A program made the position numbers and the translations under genes. Shown one piece after another: positions 13,374 through 20,542 of a stretch of DNA of 27,184 nucleotides (the first letter of the stretch is position 1; each line of letters opens with the position of its first letter). The notes beneath the pieces are model-generated. The model was given only the letters and a program-made list of their open reading frames with translations. It was not told the origin of the DNA and made no database searches. The stretch is from CAYUNI01 sp964446245. GTDB lineage: Bacteria; Patescibacteriota; Minisyncoccia; Phycocordibacterales; XYD1-FULL-46-19. The DNA lies in NCBI GenBank assembly GCA_964446245.1, contig CAYUNI010000007.1, positions 1 through 27,184 on the forward strand, read 5' to 3'.

Positions 13374-14111
13374 ATGACATTAGAACCAAAAATAATTTAC
13401 GAAGACGATAATACACTGGTGCTTGATAAACCGGCGGGGTTATCTGTCCATAGTGATGGCTTGAATAAGGAGCTCACGATTGCCGATTGGCTTTCTCGCG
13501 AATATCCTGATTTGATTGGGGTGGGGGAAGATCTCGTTTTGGCTTCTGGTAAGAAGGTTTCGAAGCCGGGGATTGTTCATCGTTTGGATAAGGAGACGAG
13601 CGGAGTCTTGTTGGTGGCAAAAAATCAGCCAACATATCTTTTTTTCAAAAGGCAATTTAAAGATCGACAAGTGCGAAAAGTTTATTTGGCATTGGTGACG
13701 GGGGAGATTAAATTTAAACCGGAGGAGCGGGAGAGATTAATAAATTTGCCAATAGGCCGAAGTCGTCACGATGCCCGACGCCGTCTGGCTGGTCGGCAAG
13801 CTGATGGTCCGTTGCGAGAGGCGATGACCTACTATTCTATCAAAGAGATTTTTCCCAAATATACTTTTGTTGAAGCTCGGCCCAAGACAGGTCGAACACA
13901 TCAATTACGGGTACATTTTAAAGCGATTGGTCACCCGATAGTTTGTGATCGCTTATATTTTCCCGAAGGAGCTTGCTTGCCTGAGTTAGATAGATTGGCT
14001 TTACATGCCCATAAATTGACCTGCCGTCTGCCCGGCTTGGGGGAGAGAGAGTTTGTTGCTTCGATACCGGCTGATTTAAAAGAAGCTCTTGATAATTTGG
14101 CCAAGCTGTGA
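13374..14111 (+). CDS. RluA-family RNA pseudouridine synthase
   Basis: A 245-residue synthase that isomerises uridine in rRNA or tRNA. The catalytic motif HRLDKETSGVLLVAKN carries Asp72, and the conserved ends RPKTGRTHQLRVHFKAIGHP and LALHA are present. The N-terminal S4 domain found in RluD is absent, so this is the short RluA/RluC-core type and the target uridine cannot be named. The CIAGNX-like region begins IIYEDDNTLVLDKPAGLSV. rplS begins 15 nt downstream and may be cotranscribed. Confidence 0.94.
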   Translation: MTLEPKIIYEDDNTLVLDKPAGLSVHSDGLNKELTIADWLSREYPDLIGVGEDLVLASGKKVSKPGIVHRLDKETSGVLLVAKNQPTYLFFKRQFKDRQVRKVYLALVTGEIKFKPEERERLINLPIGRSRHDARRRLAGRQADGPLREAMTYYSIKEIFPKYTFVEARPKTGRTHQLRVHFKAIGHPIVCDRLYFPEGACLPELDRLALHAHKLTCRLPGLGEREFVASIPADLKEALDNLAKL

Positions 14112-14126
14112 TAAGCTTTCTTTCGT

Positions 14127-14585
14127 ATGGCTAACGCAACGAATTTTAAATTATCTCCTGTTGATACTGATAAGCGCCGAAAACTCGGCTTGAAGTCTGG
14201 TATGACAGTGCGAGTTTGGCAAAAAATTCAAGAAAAGGGAAAGACCCGTTTACAAGCTTATGAGGGTCTAGTTATTGCTGTTAAACACGGGACTGAGCCG
14301 GGGGCGACTTTTACTGTTCGCAAGGTGGCAAGTGGCGTTGGAATGGAAAAGATTTATCCATTATATTCGCCGAATATTGATAAGATAGAGATTTTGAAAC
14401 AAGCCAAGACCCGACGATCTAAATTGTACTTTATTCGAGAGAAGGCAGCTCGTGAGATTCGTCGTCGAATGAAGCGGATAAGTGGCAAAGTGGAGGAATT
14501 GGCGGATGAGGAAGCGATAATCGAACAGGAGGCAAAGGCGGTGGAGGAAGCAGAGAAGGTGATTGAAGCAGAGGTGCAAAATTAA
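14127..14585 (+). CDS. rplS: 50S ribosomal protein L19 (bL19) with acidic tail
   Basis: L19 lies at the 30S-50S interface. The core carries the family phrases KLGLKSGMTVRVWQKIQEKG, RLQAYEGLVIAVKHG and ATFTVRKVASGVGMEKIYPL, ending in YFIREKAAREIRRRMKR. The usual protein is about 115 residues; here 152, because about 35 residues of Glu/Ala-rich helix (EELADEEAIIEQEAKAVEEA) are added at the C-terminus. Similar charged tails occur on ribosomal proteins of compact genomes; a role is not known. A clear terminator follows. Confidence 0.95.
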   Translation: MANATNFKLSPVDTDKRRKLGLKSGMTVRVWQKIQEKGKTRLQAYEGLVIAVKHGTEPGATFTVRKVASGVGMEKIYPLYSPNIDKIEILKQAKTRRSKLYFIREKAAREIRRRMKRISGKVEELADEEAIIEQEAKAVEEAEKVIEAEVQN

Positions 14586-14592
14586 AAAATTT

Positions 14593-14632
14593 TCAATCAA
14601 AAACCGACCCCTAGAGGTCGGTTTTTGGTTGA
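14593..14632 (+). terminator. rplS terminator
   Basis: A 17-bp stem (14593-14609 with 14616-14632, one G-T pair) with loop CCTAGA and a TTTTT run in the descending arm. Confidence 0.9.
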
Positions 14633-14636
14633 GAGA

Positions 14637-14665
14637 TTGAAAAATATAAAAGTTTTAGGCATAAT
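14637..14665 (+). promoter_or_regulatory. Promoter of tRNA-Leu
   Basis: TTGAAA (14637-14642), 17 nt, CATAAT (14660-14665), ending 17 nt before the tRNA. Confidence 0.5.
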
Positions 14666-14682
14666 GATGGAGAATTTATAAA

Positions 14683-14769
14683 GCGCGGGTGGTGAAATTG
14701 GTAGACACGCTACCTTGAGGTGGTAGAGCCAGCAATGGTGTGGAGGTTCGAGTCCTCTCCCGCGCACCA
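14683..14769 (+). tRNA. tRNA-Leu (anticodon GAG), CCA encoded
   Basis: A class II tRNA. The acceptor GCGCGGG pairs with CCCGCGC, the anticodon loop is TTGAGGT on a CTACC/GGTAG stem, and there is a variable arm. CCA is encoded at 14767-14769. A bulged hairpin (GAAGTCAG with CTGCTTC) follows at about 14797-14816 and may help termination. Confidence 0.96.
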
Positions 14770-14834
14770 AAACAAGCCAGTGTTTTTATGTATGGGAAGT
14801 CAGCGAAACTGCTTCACTGACGCTAAACGTTAAA

Positions 14835-14863
14835 TTGCGGTTTTTATTTTATTGTGATATAAT
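14835..14863 (+). promoter_or_regulatory. Strong promoter of the small two-gene island
   Basis: TTGCGG (14835-14840), 17 nt, and TATAAT (14858-14863) preceded by TGA as an extended -10. The leader of about 17 nt carries AAAGGAGG. Confidence 0.7.
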
Positions 14864-14886
14864 TGAAAGTAGAAAGGAGGTAAGCC

Positions 14887-15147
14887 ATGCCTAGATATCT
14901 TGTTATTTTTCAAGATGAGACGGGGCGGCCGGTTCGTCAGGCTCGTGTTGTGGCCAGCGATGAAAGGTCAGCCGTTGAGCTGGCGCAAGGACAAATGGAG
15001 GACGAGGATTGGCAACAGGTATGCATCACCTCGTTGCCCAAAAGGTCTCGTCGTCATCGGCAGCCTCAGCCAGATTGGAGGCGGTCAGGGACAAAGGTGG
15101 TCCATTTGCCTCACCTTGGCTTTCCGCGAGGAGGAAGGATATGGTGA
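14887..15147 (+). CDS. Unrecognised 86-residue protein (island gene 1)
   Basis: The start is fixed by a perfect AAAGGAGG Shine-Dalgarno (14872-14879), 7 nt before the ATG. The N-terminal half (MPRYLVIFQDETGRPVRQAR, then ASDERSAVELAQGQM) reads as two strands and a helix. The C-terminal half is basic and Pro/Arg-rich (LPKRSRRHRQPQPDWRR). No family is recognised. G+C is markedly higher than in neighbouring genes. The next ORF overlaps it by 7 nt, so the two are translationally coupled. Longer frames offset in the same region are shadows lacking a ribosome-binding site. Confidence 0.72.
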   Translation: MPRYLVIFQDETGRPVRQARVVASDERSAVELAQGQMEDEDWQQVCITSLPKRSRRHRQPQPDWRRSGTKVVHLPHLGFPRGGRIW

Positions 15148-15437
15148 GAAGATCTCCCTGGAAACTTTTCCGTTGGTGGTGTGTGGCCATGGCGGAAACA
15201 GAGGAGGATTTTCGCCTAGAGGACAAGGCTTATGTCAGTATGGTTTCGGCTAGAGATGAGGAAGAGGCTTTGGCCTTAATCATTGCCGAGGCCCTTGAAC
15301 AAGGCTTTGTCTTCAACCCAAGCCGGCATCTCTCAAGAGTGTGGACGGTAGAAGCGGAAATGGAAGATCTTCCACCTCGGCGAGCTATCCCAACACCACC
15401 ACTTCTTCGTCTGGTTGAACCAGATGAAACGAAGTGA
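15141..15437 (+). CDS. Unrecognised 98-residue protein (island gene 2)
   Basis: The ATG at 15141 overlaps the end of gene 1 (ATGGTGA) and follows GAGGAAGG by 2 nt; an in-frame ATG at 15189 is an alternative. The central part YVSMVSARDEEEALALIIAE resembles the ASDERSAVELAQ segment of gene 1 (A-x-D-E-x-x-A-x-x-L), so the two may be diverged copies of one small strand-helix module. The C-terminus is Pro/Glu-rich. Function is unknown. A terminator follows directly. Confidence 0.65.
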   Translation: MVRRSPWKLFRWWCVAMAETEEDFRLEDKAYVSMVSARDEEEALALIIAEALEQGFVFNPSRHLSRVWTVEAEMEDLPPRRAIPTPPLLRLVEPDETK

Positions 15438-15438
15438 C

Positions 15439-15477
15439 GGGCGCAAGGCTTTATATGAGCCAAACGCCCTTTCTTTT
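15439..15477 (+). terminator. Terminator of the two-gene island
   Basis: Nested stem GGGCG/CGCCC (15439-15443 with 15465-15469) and GGCT/AGCC (15447-15450 with 15458-15461), followed by TTTCTTTTT. Confidence 0.82.
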
Positions 15478-15488
15478 TGTCTCTTTTG

Positions 15489-15497
15489 TGCTATATT
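15489..15497 (+). promoter_or_regulatory. Extended -10 promoter of the adenosyltransferase gene (leaderless)
   Basis: TGC-TATATT (15489-15497) ends 6 nt before the ATG at 15504. This decides the start: the frame's upstream extension begins before the promoter. Confidence 0.62.
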
Positions 15498-15503
15498 TTA
15501 GCC

Positions 15504-16058
15504 ATGCTTTACACTGGAAGTGGTGATAAGGGAGATATGGGGATATTTGGTTGCGACCAAAGAATTTCCAAGAGCTCTGCTGTCGCCGAGGCCTTGGGAA
15601 GTCTTGATGAAATAAATTCTTTTCTTGGTTTGTGTAAGGTGAAGGCAAAAGAATCTGATCTCATTTTCCCTCAGAAAGAGAAAACTTTTGAGTCTTTCAT
15701 CCATAATTTACAAGAAGGCTTGTTCTTAGCTCAGGCAGAATTAGCCGGTGCAGACAAGCAGGTAGACAAGGAAAAGATTCTTCAGATGGAAAAAATGATC
15801 GAGGTTGTCGAAAAAGGGTTGCCATCAATAACATCATTTTTTGTTGCTGGTGGAACAGAGCTAGCCTCATTGTTTGATTTTGCGCGGACAATTGCTCGAC
15901 GAGCGGAGCGTAGGTTGGTAGAGGTCAAAGAAGAGGGGAAGAGAGAAATTCATGAAGACACCCTTACTTTCCTTAATCGCTTATCTTCAGTTTTGTACGC
16001 ATTGGCTCGGTGGGTTAATTATCAGTCTGGAGTAAAAGAAGAAAAACCAGAGTATTGA
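15504..16058 (+). CDS. PduO-type ATP:cob(I)alamin adenosyltransferase
   Basis: A 184-residue helical-bundle enzyme that transfers the adenosyl group of ATP to cob(I)alamin to make coenzyme B12. The ATP-binding N-terminus is MLYTGSGDKGDMGIFGCDQR (family TxTGDxGxTxL/F). GSLDEINSFLG and FDFARTIARRAERRLVEV match the conserved VDELNxxIG and RxxxRRAER motifs. The gene is alone between a terminator and tRNA-His. No cobalamin synthesis gene is in the window, so salvage for a B12-dependent enzyme such as a class II ribonucleotide reductase is the plausible role (inference). Confidence 0.92.
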   Translation: MLYTGSGDKGDMGIFGCDQRISKSSAVAEALGSLDEINSFLGLCKVKAKESDLIFPQKEKTFESFIHNLQEGLFLAQAELAGADKQVDKEKILQMEKMIEVVEKGLPSITSFFVAGGTELASLFDFARTIARRAERRLVEVKEEGKREIHEDTLTFLNRLSSVLYALARWVNYQSGVKEEKPEY

Positions 16059-16067
16059 TAAAATGAT

Positions 16068-16140
16068 GGTGCCCATGGTGTAAAGGTTAACACTAAGGTT
16101 TGTGGAACCTTCGATTCGGGTTCGATTCCCGATGGGCACC
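16068..16140 (+). tRNA. tRNA-His (anticodon GTG)
   Basis: The acceptor GTGCCCA pairs with TGGGCAC. An extra 5' G (16068) faces discriminator C (16140), the tRNA-His identity pair. The anticodon loop is TTGTGGA. CCA is not encoded. It starts 9 nt after the adenosyltransferase stop, so it is probably cotranscribed. Confidence 0.96.
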
Positions 16141-16166
16141 CCGTTTAATATCCCTTGATTTAATCA

Positions 16167-17234
16167 ATGAGGAACGATAAAGAAGAAATTTTTTCTGAAT
16201 ATTGCTATAGATTGCCAACAGAATTGATAGCCAAAATTCCTATTGAGCCTCGTGATAGCGCCAAGCTTTTGTCGTTTGACACAAAAACTTCTAGAATCAA
16301 TCATAGTATTTTTAGAAATCTAGCGAATTTTTTGCCTGAAAATTCTTTGCTCGTTTTTAATGATACCAAAGTTGTTCCAGCAAGAGTTTGGACAAAGAAA
16401 GAAACTGGTGGCAAGGTAGAATTATTGTTTCTTCTTAATGAATGGATTGGATCGGGACCACTTCCGGCAATTGCTGATCGACAATTAGCAATTGGACAAA
16501 AAATCTTTTTATCACCAAATGTCGCATTGACGATAATTGGACAAAAAGAAAATAAATTCTTTTTTGGTTGGGATAAAGGCGAGGAATCTTTTTTGCAAAT
16601 TTTGAATGAAGTAGGGGAAACTCCAATCCCTCATTATTTAGAAGAAAATACTTTATCAGAGGATAAATTGCGCAAGCGTTATCAAAGTGTTTGGGCAAGG
16701 AAACCAGCTTCGATTGCAGCCCCGACAGCTTCTTTGCATTTTACGGAAAAAGTTTTGTCATCTTTAGTTGAGAAAAATATTGAGACGGTCTTTGTCACAT
16801 TGCATGTTGGATTAGGAACTTTTGCCCGAGTATCTTTGAAAAATTTGGAAACGAGGAAGCTTCATCAGGAAAGTTATTTTATTGACAATGAATCTCGGAG
16901 AAAAATTTATCAAGCTAGATTAGCAGGTCGACCGATTATTGCTGTCGGGACTACCGCCACTAGGGTGTTGGAGACTTTAGCGGAGGATATCTTGTCTGGG
17001 GAAAATGGCGATTTGTCGGGAATGACAGAGATATTTATTTATCCGCCTTATCAATTTAAAATTGTTGACGGTTTGATCACTAATTTCCACCTACCACAGA
17101 CTTCTCTGATGGCGTTGGTTGATTCATTTTTGCAATTTAAGAGGTCAAAAAAAACAATCCAAGAAATTTATAGTCTGGCCATAGAGAAAAAATATCGATT
17201 CTATTCTTTTGGCGATGGGATGTTTGTTTTCTGA
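16167..17234 (+). CDS. queA: S-adenosylmethionine:tRNA ribosyltransferase-isomerase QueA
   Basis: QueA transfers the ribosyl part of SAM to preQ1 at tRNA position 34, forming epoxyqueuosine. At 355 residues it is full length. It shows the family signatures VFNDTKVVPARVW, GETPIPHYL, KPASIAAPTASLHFT, VTLHVGLGTFARV, VGTTATRVLETL and TNFHLPQTSLMALVDSF. No tgt or queG is in the window. tRNA-His, a substrate of the pathway (GTG anticodon), lies directly upstream, which may be chance. Confidence 0.96.
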   Translation: MRNDKEEIFSEYCYRLPTELIAKIPIEPRDSAKLLSFDTKTSRINHSIFRNLANFLPENSLLVFNDTKVVPARVWTKKETGGKVELLFLLNEWIGSGPLPAIADRQLAIGQKIFLSPNVALTIIGQKENKFFFGWDKGEESFLQILNEVGETPIPHYLEENTLSEDKLRKRYQSVWARKPASIAAPTASLHFTEKVLSSLVEKNIETVFVTLHVGLGTFARVSLKNLETRKLHQESYFIDNESRRKIYQARLAGRPIIAVGTTATRVLETLAEDILSGENGDLSGMTEIFIYPPYQFKIVDGLITNFHLPQTSLMALVDSFLQFKRSKKTIQEIYSLAIEKKYRFYSFGDGMFVF

Positions 17235-17284
17235 TTTGTTTGATACAATTAGAATATTATAAGAAGAGAAATAATTTTTTGCTT

Positions 17285-17503
17285 ATGAAAATTGCTTTAT
17301 TTTTAATCGCTTTAGGATTAATTTTCTTGTTTAAGAATCTCGGCTTTCTATCTACATCTTTATGGGATGTACTTTGGCCGGCGGTCATTATCATACTTGG
17401 CTTGTCGATGGTATTTAAAAAGGGGGGATTCCGTGGATATGGCCAATGTGCTTGTTGTCGAAATGGAGAATGCTCTTGTTGTAAAGGGGGTAAATGTGAT
17501 TAG
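17285..17503 (+). CDS. Small membrane protein with a seven-cysteine tail
   Basis: The ATG at 17285 gives 72 residues (MKIALFLIALGLIFLF); the frame is open back to a TTG at 17240, less likely. Two membrane helices (about 3-18 and 26-44) carry the phrase LWDVLWPAVIIILGLSMVF, like the DUF5668/LiaF-type membrane module. The C-terminus is GQCACCRNGECSCCKGGKCD, seven cysteines in 17 residues, suited to binding metal or forming a redox cluster. Function is unknown. A cupin gene follows 22 nt downstream. Confidence 0.7.
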   Translation: MKIALFLIALGLIFLFKNLGFLSTSLWDVLWPAVIIILGLSMVFKKGGFRGYGQCACCRNGECSCCKGGKCD

Positions 17504-17525
17504 TTTAAAAGTTTAATTAAATATT

Positions 17526-17906
17526 ATGTCAGGTTATATAACGAATATAGAAGAAAGAACTTTAGACAATGATAATTTTCGCGAAGTTTTGTTTAGTACT
17601 CCTAAGAGCCAATTGGTAGTGATGTCGCTTTTGCCAAATGAAGATATTGGTGAGGAGGTCCATGATGATGTTGACCAATTTATTCGAGTGGAGCGAGGTC
17701 GGGGGGTGATGATTTTGGATGGAGATGAAACGCGTGTAGAAGACGGATCGGCAATTGTTATCCCGGCTGGTACTCGACATAATCTAATAAATCAAAGTGG
17801 AGATAAATTAAAATTATATACTATTTATACTCCGGCTGAGCATCGCGATGGCACGATTCATAAGACTAAAGCTGATGCTCAAGCTGATACTAGTGATCAC
17901 TATTAA
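17526..17906 (+). CDS. Single-domain cupin protein
   Basis: A 126-residue beta-barrel protein. Cupin motif 1 is EEVHDDVDQFIRVERGRGVM, where the usual second His is replaced by Asp/Gln, and motif 2 is GSAIVIPAGTRHNLIN. His, Asp/Glu and the second-motif His could bind a metal. Similar stand-alone cupins are common and mostly uncharacterised. It ends at a long terminator. Confidence 0.88.
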   Translation: MSGYITNIEERTLDNDNFREVLFSTPKSQLVVMSLLPNEDIGEEVHDDVDQFIRVERGRGVMILDGDETRVEDGSAIVIPAGTRHNLINQSGDKLKLYTIYTPAEHRDGTIHKTKADAQADTSDHY

Positions 17907-17914
17907 TTTAAGCC

Positions 17915-17966
17915 TATATCACAGTCTAAAAACCGCCCTTGGGGGCGGTTTTTAGACTGTGATATA
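17915..17966. terminator. Perfect 24-bp terminator hairpin after the cupin gene
   Basis: Arms 17915-17938 and 17943-17966 are exact complements with loop TTGG. TTTTT lies in the right arm. The last bases of the right arm (GATATA) are part of the next promoter's -10. Confidence 0.92.
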
Positions 17967-17968
17967 AT
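17960..17968 (+). promoter_or_regulatory. Extended -10 promoter built into the cupin terminator
   Basis: TGA-TATAAT (17960-17968). Seven of its nine bases lie inside the terminator's right arm. It would drive the 38-codon ORF and downstream genes. Confidence 0.55.
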
Positions 17969-17979
17969 GAAGTGGAGAT

Positions 17980-18096
17980 ATGAAAAATTATGCTAAAGTC
18001 GGAGGGAGAAAAGGTCTGCCGGCTTATCGTACGCCGTCGAGTTTTCGCTTTAAACAAGTTTGGCGGGAGATTAAAATCAAAGATATTAAAAAATAA
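17980..18096 (+). CDS. 38-residue basic peptide
   Basis: A short ORF starting MKNYAKVGGRKGLPAYRTPS and ending WREIKIKDIKK. It has about a dozen Lys/Arg residues and no membrane segment. It begins 11 nt after a good extended -10 box, with GGAG just before the ATG, and ends 2 nt before the next gene. It could be a true small protein or a leader peptide. No family is recognised. Confidence 0.5.
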   Translation: MKNYAKVGGRKGLPAYRTPSSFRFKQVWREIKIKDIKK

Positions 18097-18098
18097 TT

Positions 18099-18674
18099 AT
18101 GGAAAAACCACATCCTAATATTGAGACTCCTCGAGTGCCGGTGGCAACGCGTCCAGATAACCCGGTTTTTCGGGAGGTTCATGAAGAGACAGATCGAGCA
18201 CTACCATTAAGTGGAGAAATTATTTTAGCGAGAGAAAAATTATTTGCTAAATATGGGATAACCCCCGAACGAACAATTATTTTACCCCAGGCGGAGGAGG
18301 GAGAAAGGCAAAGGAAGATCCGAGCCTTTTCTATTTTGCAAAATTTAAAAGATCGTGACCTTTCCTTTTACGCTGAAGGCAACTGCCCACATGCTTTATT
18401 ATTTCAAAAAATAATAAAGGAATATCAAAAAGAGATTGATACTAAAGATTTATTAGATTTGGATTTTGATCTTTGGCGGACGATGAAAGGTTTTCTTGAC
18501 CCTAATCAAAATGGTTTTAATTCTTTCCCAGACACTAAGAAGGCTCTGCTCTCAATGCTTGAAGATAATCTTGAGACCAACGGTTTTTCTGAAGAAGAAT
18601 TTTCTAAAATGAAAAAAGACCTAGTTGTCCCTAATTGGTTTTTGTCAGGAGATAGCGAATATCATAAAAAATAA
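18099..18674 (+). CDS. Hypothetical soluble protein
   Basis: A 191-residue protein with a Pro-rich N-terminus (MEKPHPNIETPRVPVATRPD), then mixed helices; no signal peptide or membrane helix. Phrases include LSFYAEGNCPHALLFQKIIK. No catalytic motif is recognised. The next gene's ATG is 1 nt after its stop, so these genes form an operon with the 38-residue peptide. Confidence 0.75.
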   Translation: MEKPHPNIETPRVPVATRPDNPVFREVHEETDRALPLSGEIILAREKLFAKYGITPERTIILPQAEEGERQRKIRAFSILQNLKDRDLSFYAEGNCPHALLFQKIIKEYQKEIDTKDLLDLDFDLWRTMKGFLDPNQNGFNSFPDTKKALLSMLEDNLETNGFSEEEFSKMKKDLVVPNWFLSGDSEYHKK

Positions 18675-18675
18675 A

Positions 18676-19758
18676 ATGAAAAATTTTTTTTCAATAATTA
18701 TCATATTATTTTTGTTCGGCTTGTTTTTCCCTGTTGAGACTCGGGGGGCATCTTTGGAATATTCAGCTTGGTTGCCATATTGGAAAAAGGCGAGCGGGAC
18801 ACCTGACGCGCTAATCCACCTCAATCAGTTGGCGGAAATTAGTCCCTTTGCCTTTTCGGTAAATACTGATGGCTCTCTTAAAGATGTGATGAAGCTTAGC
18901 TCTGCTCCTTGGCCAGAATTGTTTTCTCGAGCAAGAAGTCAGAAAGTAAAAATTATTCCATCTATTTTGTGGACAGATCGTGAGAGGATCTATCAAATTC
19001 TCAGCGTGAAGAATAGTCGCCAGACGCATATTGCCAATATTGTGAAAGTGGTTAAGGAGGGCAATTTTGACGGCATTGACATAGATTATGAAAATAAGAA
19101 GGTAGAAACAAAAATTTATTTTTCAGCTTTCTTGCGAGAGTTGTCGGCTGAATTAAAAAAAGAAAAAAAACTTTTGTCTTGTACAATCGAAGCGCGAACA
19201 CCACCAGATTCTCGCTTTTTGCGGGTTCCTGCAAAGGTGGAATATGTTAATGATTATCAAGTGATTAATCGCTATTGTGATCGGGTTCGTCTGATGACTT
19301 ATGATCAGACGACAGTTGATGTAAAGTTAAATTTATCTAAACGTCAGGGCGGTGTTTTGTATGCGCCAGTCGCTGACCGAGATTGGGTCCGCAAAGTTTT
19401 GTATCTCACTCTTCAAACTATCAGTGCTAAAAAGATTTCACTTGGCGTTGCGAGTTATGGTTATGAGTTTGCGATTGTAGACAAGGGGACATATTTTGAT
19501 TATCAAAAATTACGCAGTTTATCGTGGCAGACCGCTACTCAATTAGCAAAAGATGTTGGAGCAAAACCATTTCGCAATCGAGCAGGGGAATGGGAATTTT
19601 CTTATATTAAATCTGGCCAACAAAGGCTTGTGGTGGTAAGTGACGCTGTGGCGATAGCTGACAAAATAAAAATTGCTAAAGCCAATGGTCTAAGAGGGAT
19701 TTCTTTATTTCGGCTAGATGGTGAAAGTGATCCAGCCATCTGGGCTCAATTTAAATAA
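18676..19758 (+). CDS. Secreted glycoside hydrolase family 18-like protein
   Basis: The ATG at 18676 gives a clear signal peptide (MKNFFSIIIILFLFGLFFPV, cut near ETRGA) and 360 residues. The TIM-barrel catalytic motif is FDGIDIDYEN with Glu139 as the acid. Other GH18 features are LPYWKKAS near the start and MTYDQ near residue 215. The layout resembles YaaH/chitinase-like GH18 enzymes that cut N-acetylglucosamine polymers such as peptidoglycan or chitin. Substrate is not determinable. The protein is expected outside the membrane. The alkylation-repair gene follows 3 nt downstream. Confidence 0.88.
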   Translation: MKNFFSIIIILFLFGLFFPVETRGASLEYSAWLPYWKKASGTPDALIHLNQLAEISPFAFSVNTDGSLKDVMKLSSAPWPELFSRARSQKVKIIPSILWTDRERIYQILSVKNSRQTHIANIVKVVKEGNFDGIDIDYENKKVETKIYFSAFLRELSAELKKEKKLLSCTIEARTPPDSRFLRVPAKVEYVNDYQVINRYCDRVRLMTYDQTTVDVKLNLSKRQGGVLYAPVADRDWVRKVLYLTLQTISAKKISLGVASYGYEFAIVDKGTYFDYQKLRSLSWQTATQLAKDVGAKPFRNRAGEWEFSYIKSGQQRLVVVSDAVAIADKIKIAKANGLRGISLFRLDGESDPAIWAQFK

Positions 19759-19761
19759 AAG

Positions 19762-20499
19762 ATGCAGAAGATGATTAAGGCCGAAGAGATCGTAAAAGAA
19801 CTTAAAAAATTTTCCTCACCTGTTAAGGCACAGATTTTGGCTAATTTTTTTAAAACTGGTTTGGGGGATTATGGCGCGGGAGATAAATTTTTAGGAGTAG
19901 TTGTCCCGTTGATAAGAAAGACTGGAAAGCGATTTTGGCGACAGATTAGTAAAAAAGAATTATCCAAACTAATTTCTTCGCCTTGGCACGAAATTCGTTT
20001 AGCTGGCTTGCTTATGGTGGTTGATAAATTTGAGCACGAAAAAGACCGCTTGCTCAGAAAACGGTGGGTAGATTTCTATTTGGCCAACAAAAAATTTGTT
20101 AATAACTGGGATTTGGTTGATTTGACTGCCCCCAAGGTTCTCGGAGCCTATCTTCTAGAAGCAGAAAAGAAGGAACAAAAAATTCTTGAAACATTAAGCG
20201 CTTCTGATGATTTGTGGCAGAAGCGAATAGCTATTTTAGCGACATTGCCTTTTATCAAAGAAGGACGATTTGCACCCACTCTTTCATTGGTAGATTATTT
20301 GCGTGAAGATAAGGAAGATTTGATCCATAAAGCGCTTGGTTGGATGTTGCGAGAAATAGGGAAAAAAGATGAATCTGTTTTGGAAAATTTTTTACAAAAA
20401 AACGCGTCTTTACTTCCGCGAACAACTTTACGTTATGCAATTGAGAGGTTATCACCAGCGCAACGAGAATTTTTTCTAAAGGTTAAGAAAAAGAATTAA
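19762..20499 (+). CDS. DNA alkylation repair protein, AlkD-like
   Basis: A 245-residue all-helical HEAT-like repeat protein. The AlkD signatures are GVVVPLIRKTGKRFWRQ, SPWHEIRLAGLLMVV, NNWDLVDLTAPKVLGAYLLE and WMLREIGKKD. AlkD-type glycosylases remove positively charged N3/N7-alkylpurines without base flipping. Start at ATG 19762; an ATG at 19771 is also possible. It ends an operon with a terminator after it. Confidence 0.92.
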   Translation: MQKMIKAEEIVKELKKFSSPVKAQILANFFKTGLGDYGAGDKFLGVVVPLIRKTGKRFWRQISKKELSKLISSPWHEIRLAGLLMVVDKFEHEKDRLLRKRWVDFYLANKKFVNNWDLVDLTAPKVLGAYLLEAEKKEQKILETLSASDDLWQKRIAILATLPFIKEGRFAPTLSLVDYLREDKEDLIHKALGWMLREIGKKDESVLENFLQKNASLLPRTTLRYAIERLSPAQREFFLKVKKKN

Positions 20500-20513
20500 A
20501 ATTTTTTAATTAG

Positions 20514-20542
20514 ACAAAATACCCTTCTTCGGGGTATTTTGT
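20514..20542 (+). terminator. Terminator after the AlkD-like gene
   Basis: An 11-bp stem ACAAAATACCC/GGGTATTTTGT (20514-20524 with 20532-20542); TTTT is in the right arm. Confidence 0.85.

Noticed and set aside
14900..15253. 117-codon alternative plus-strand frame in the small-gene island
   Set aside because: It is out of frame with the AAAGGAGG-linked ATG and lacks its own ribosome-binding site.
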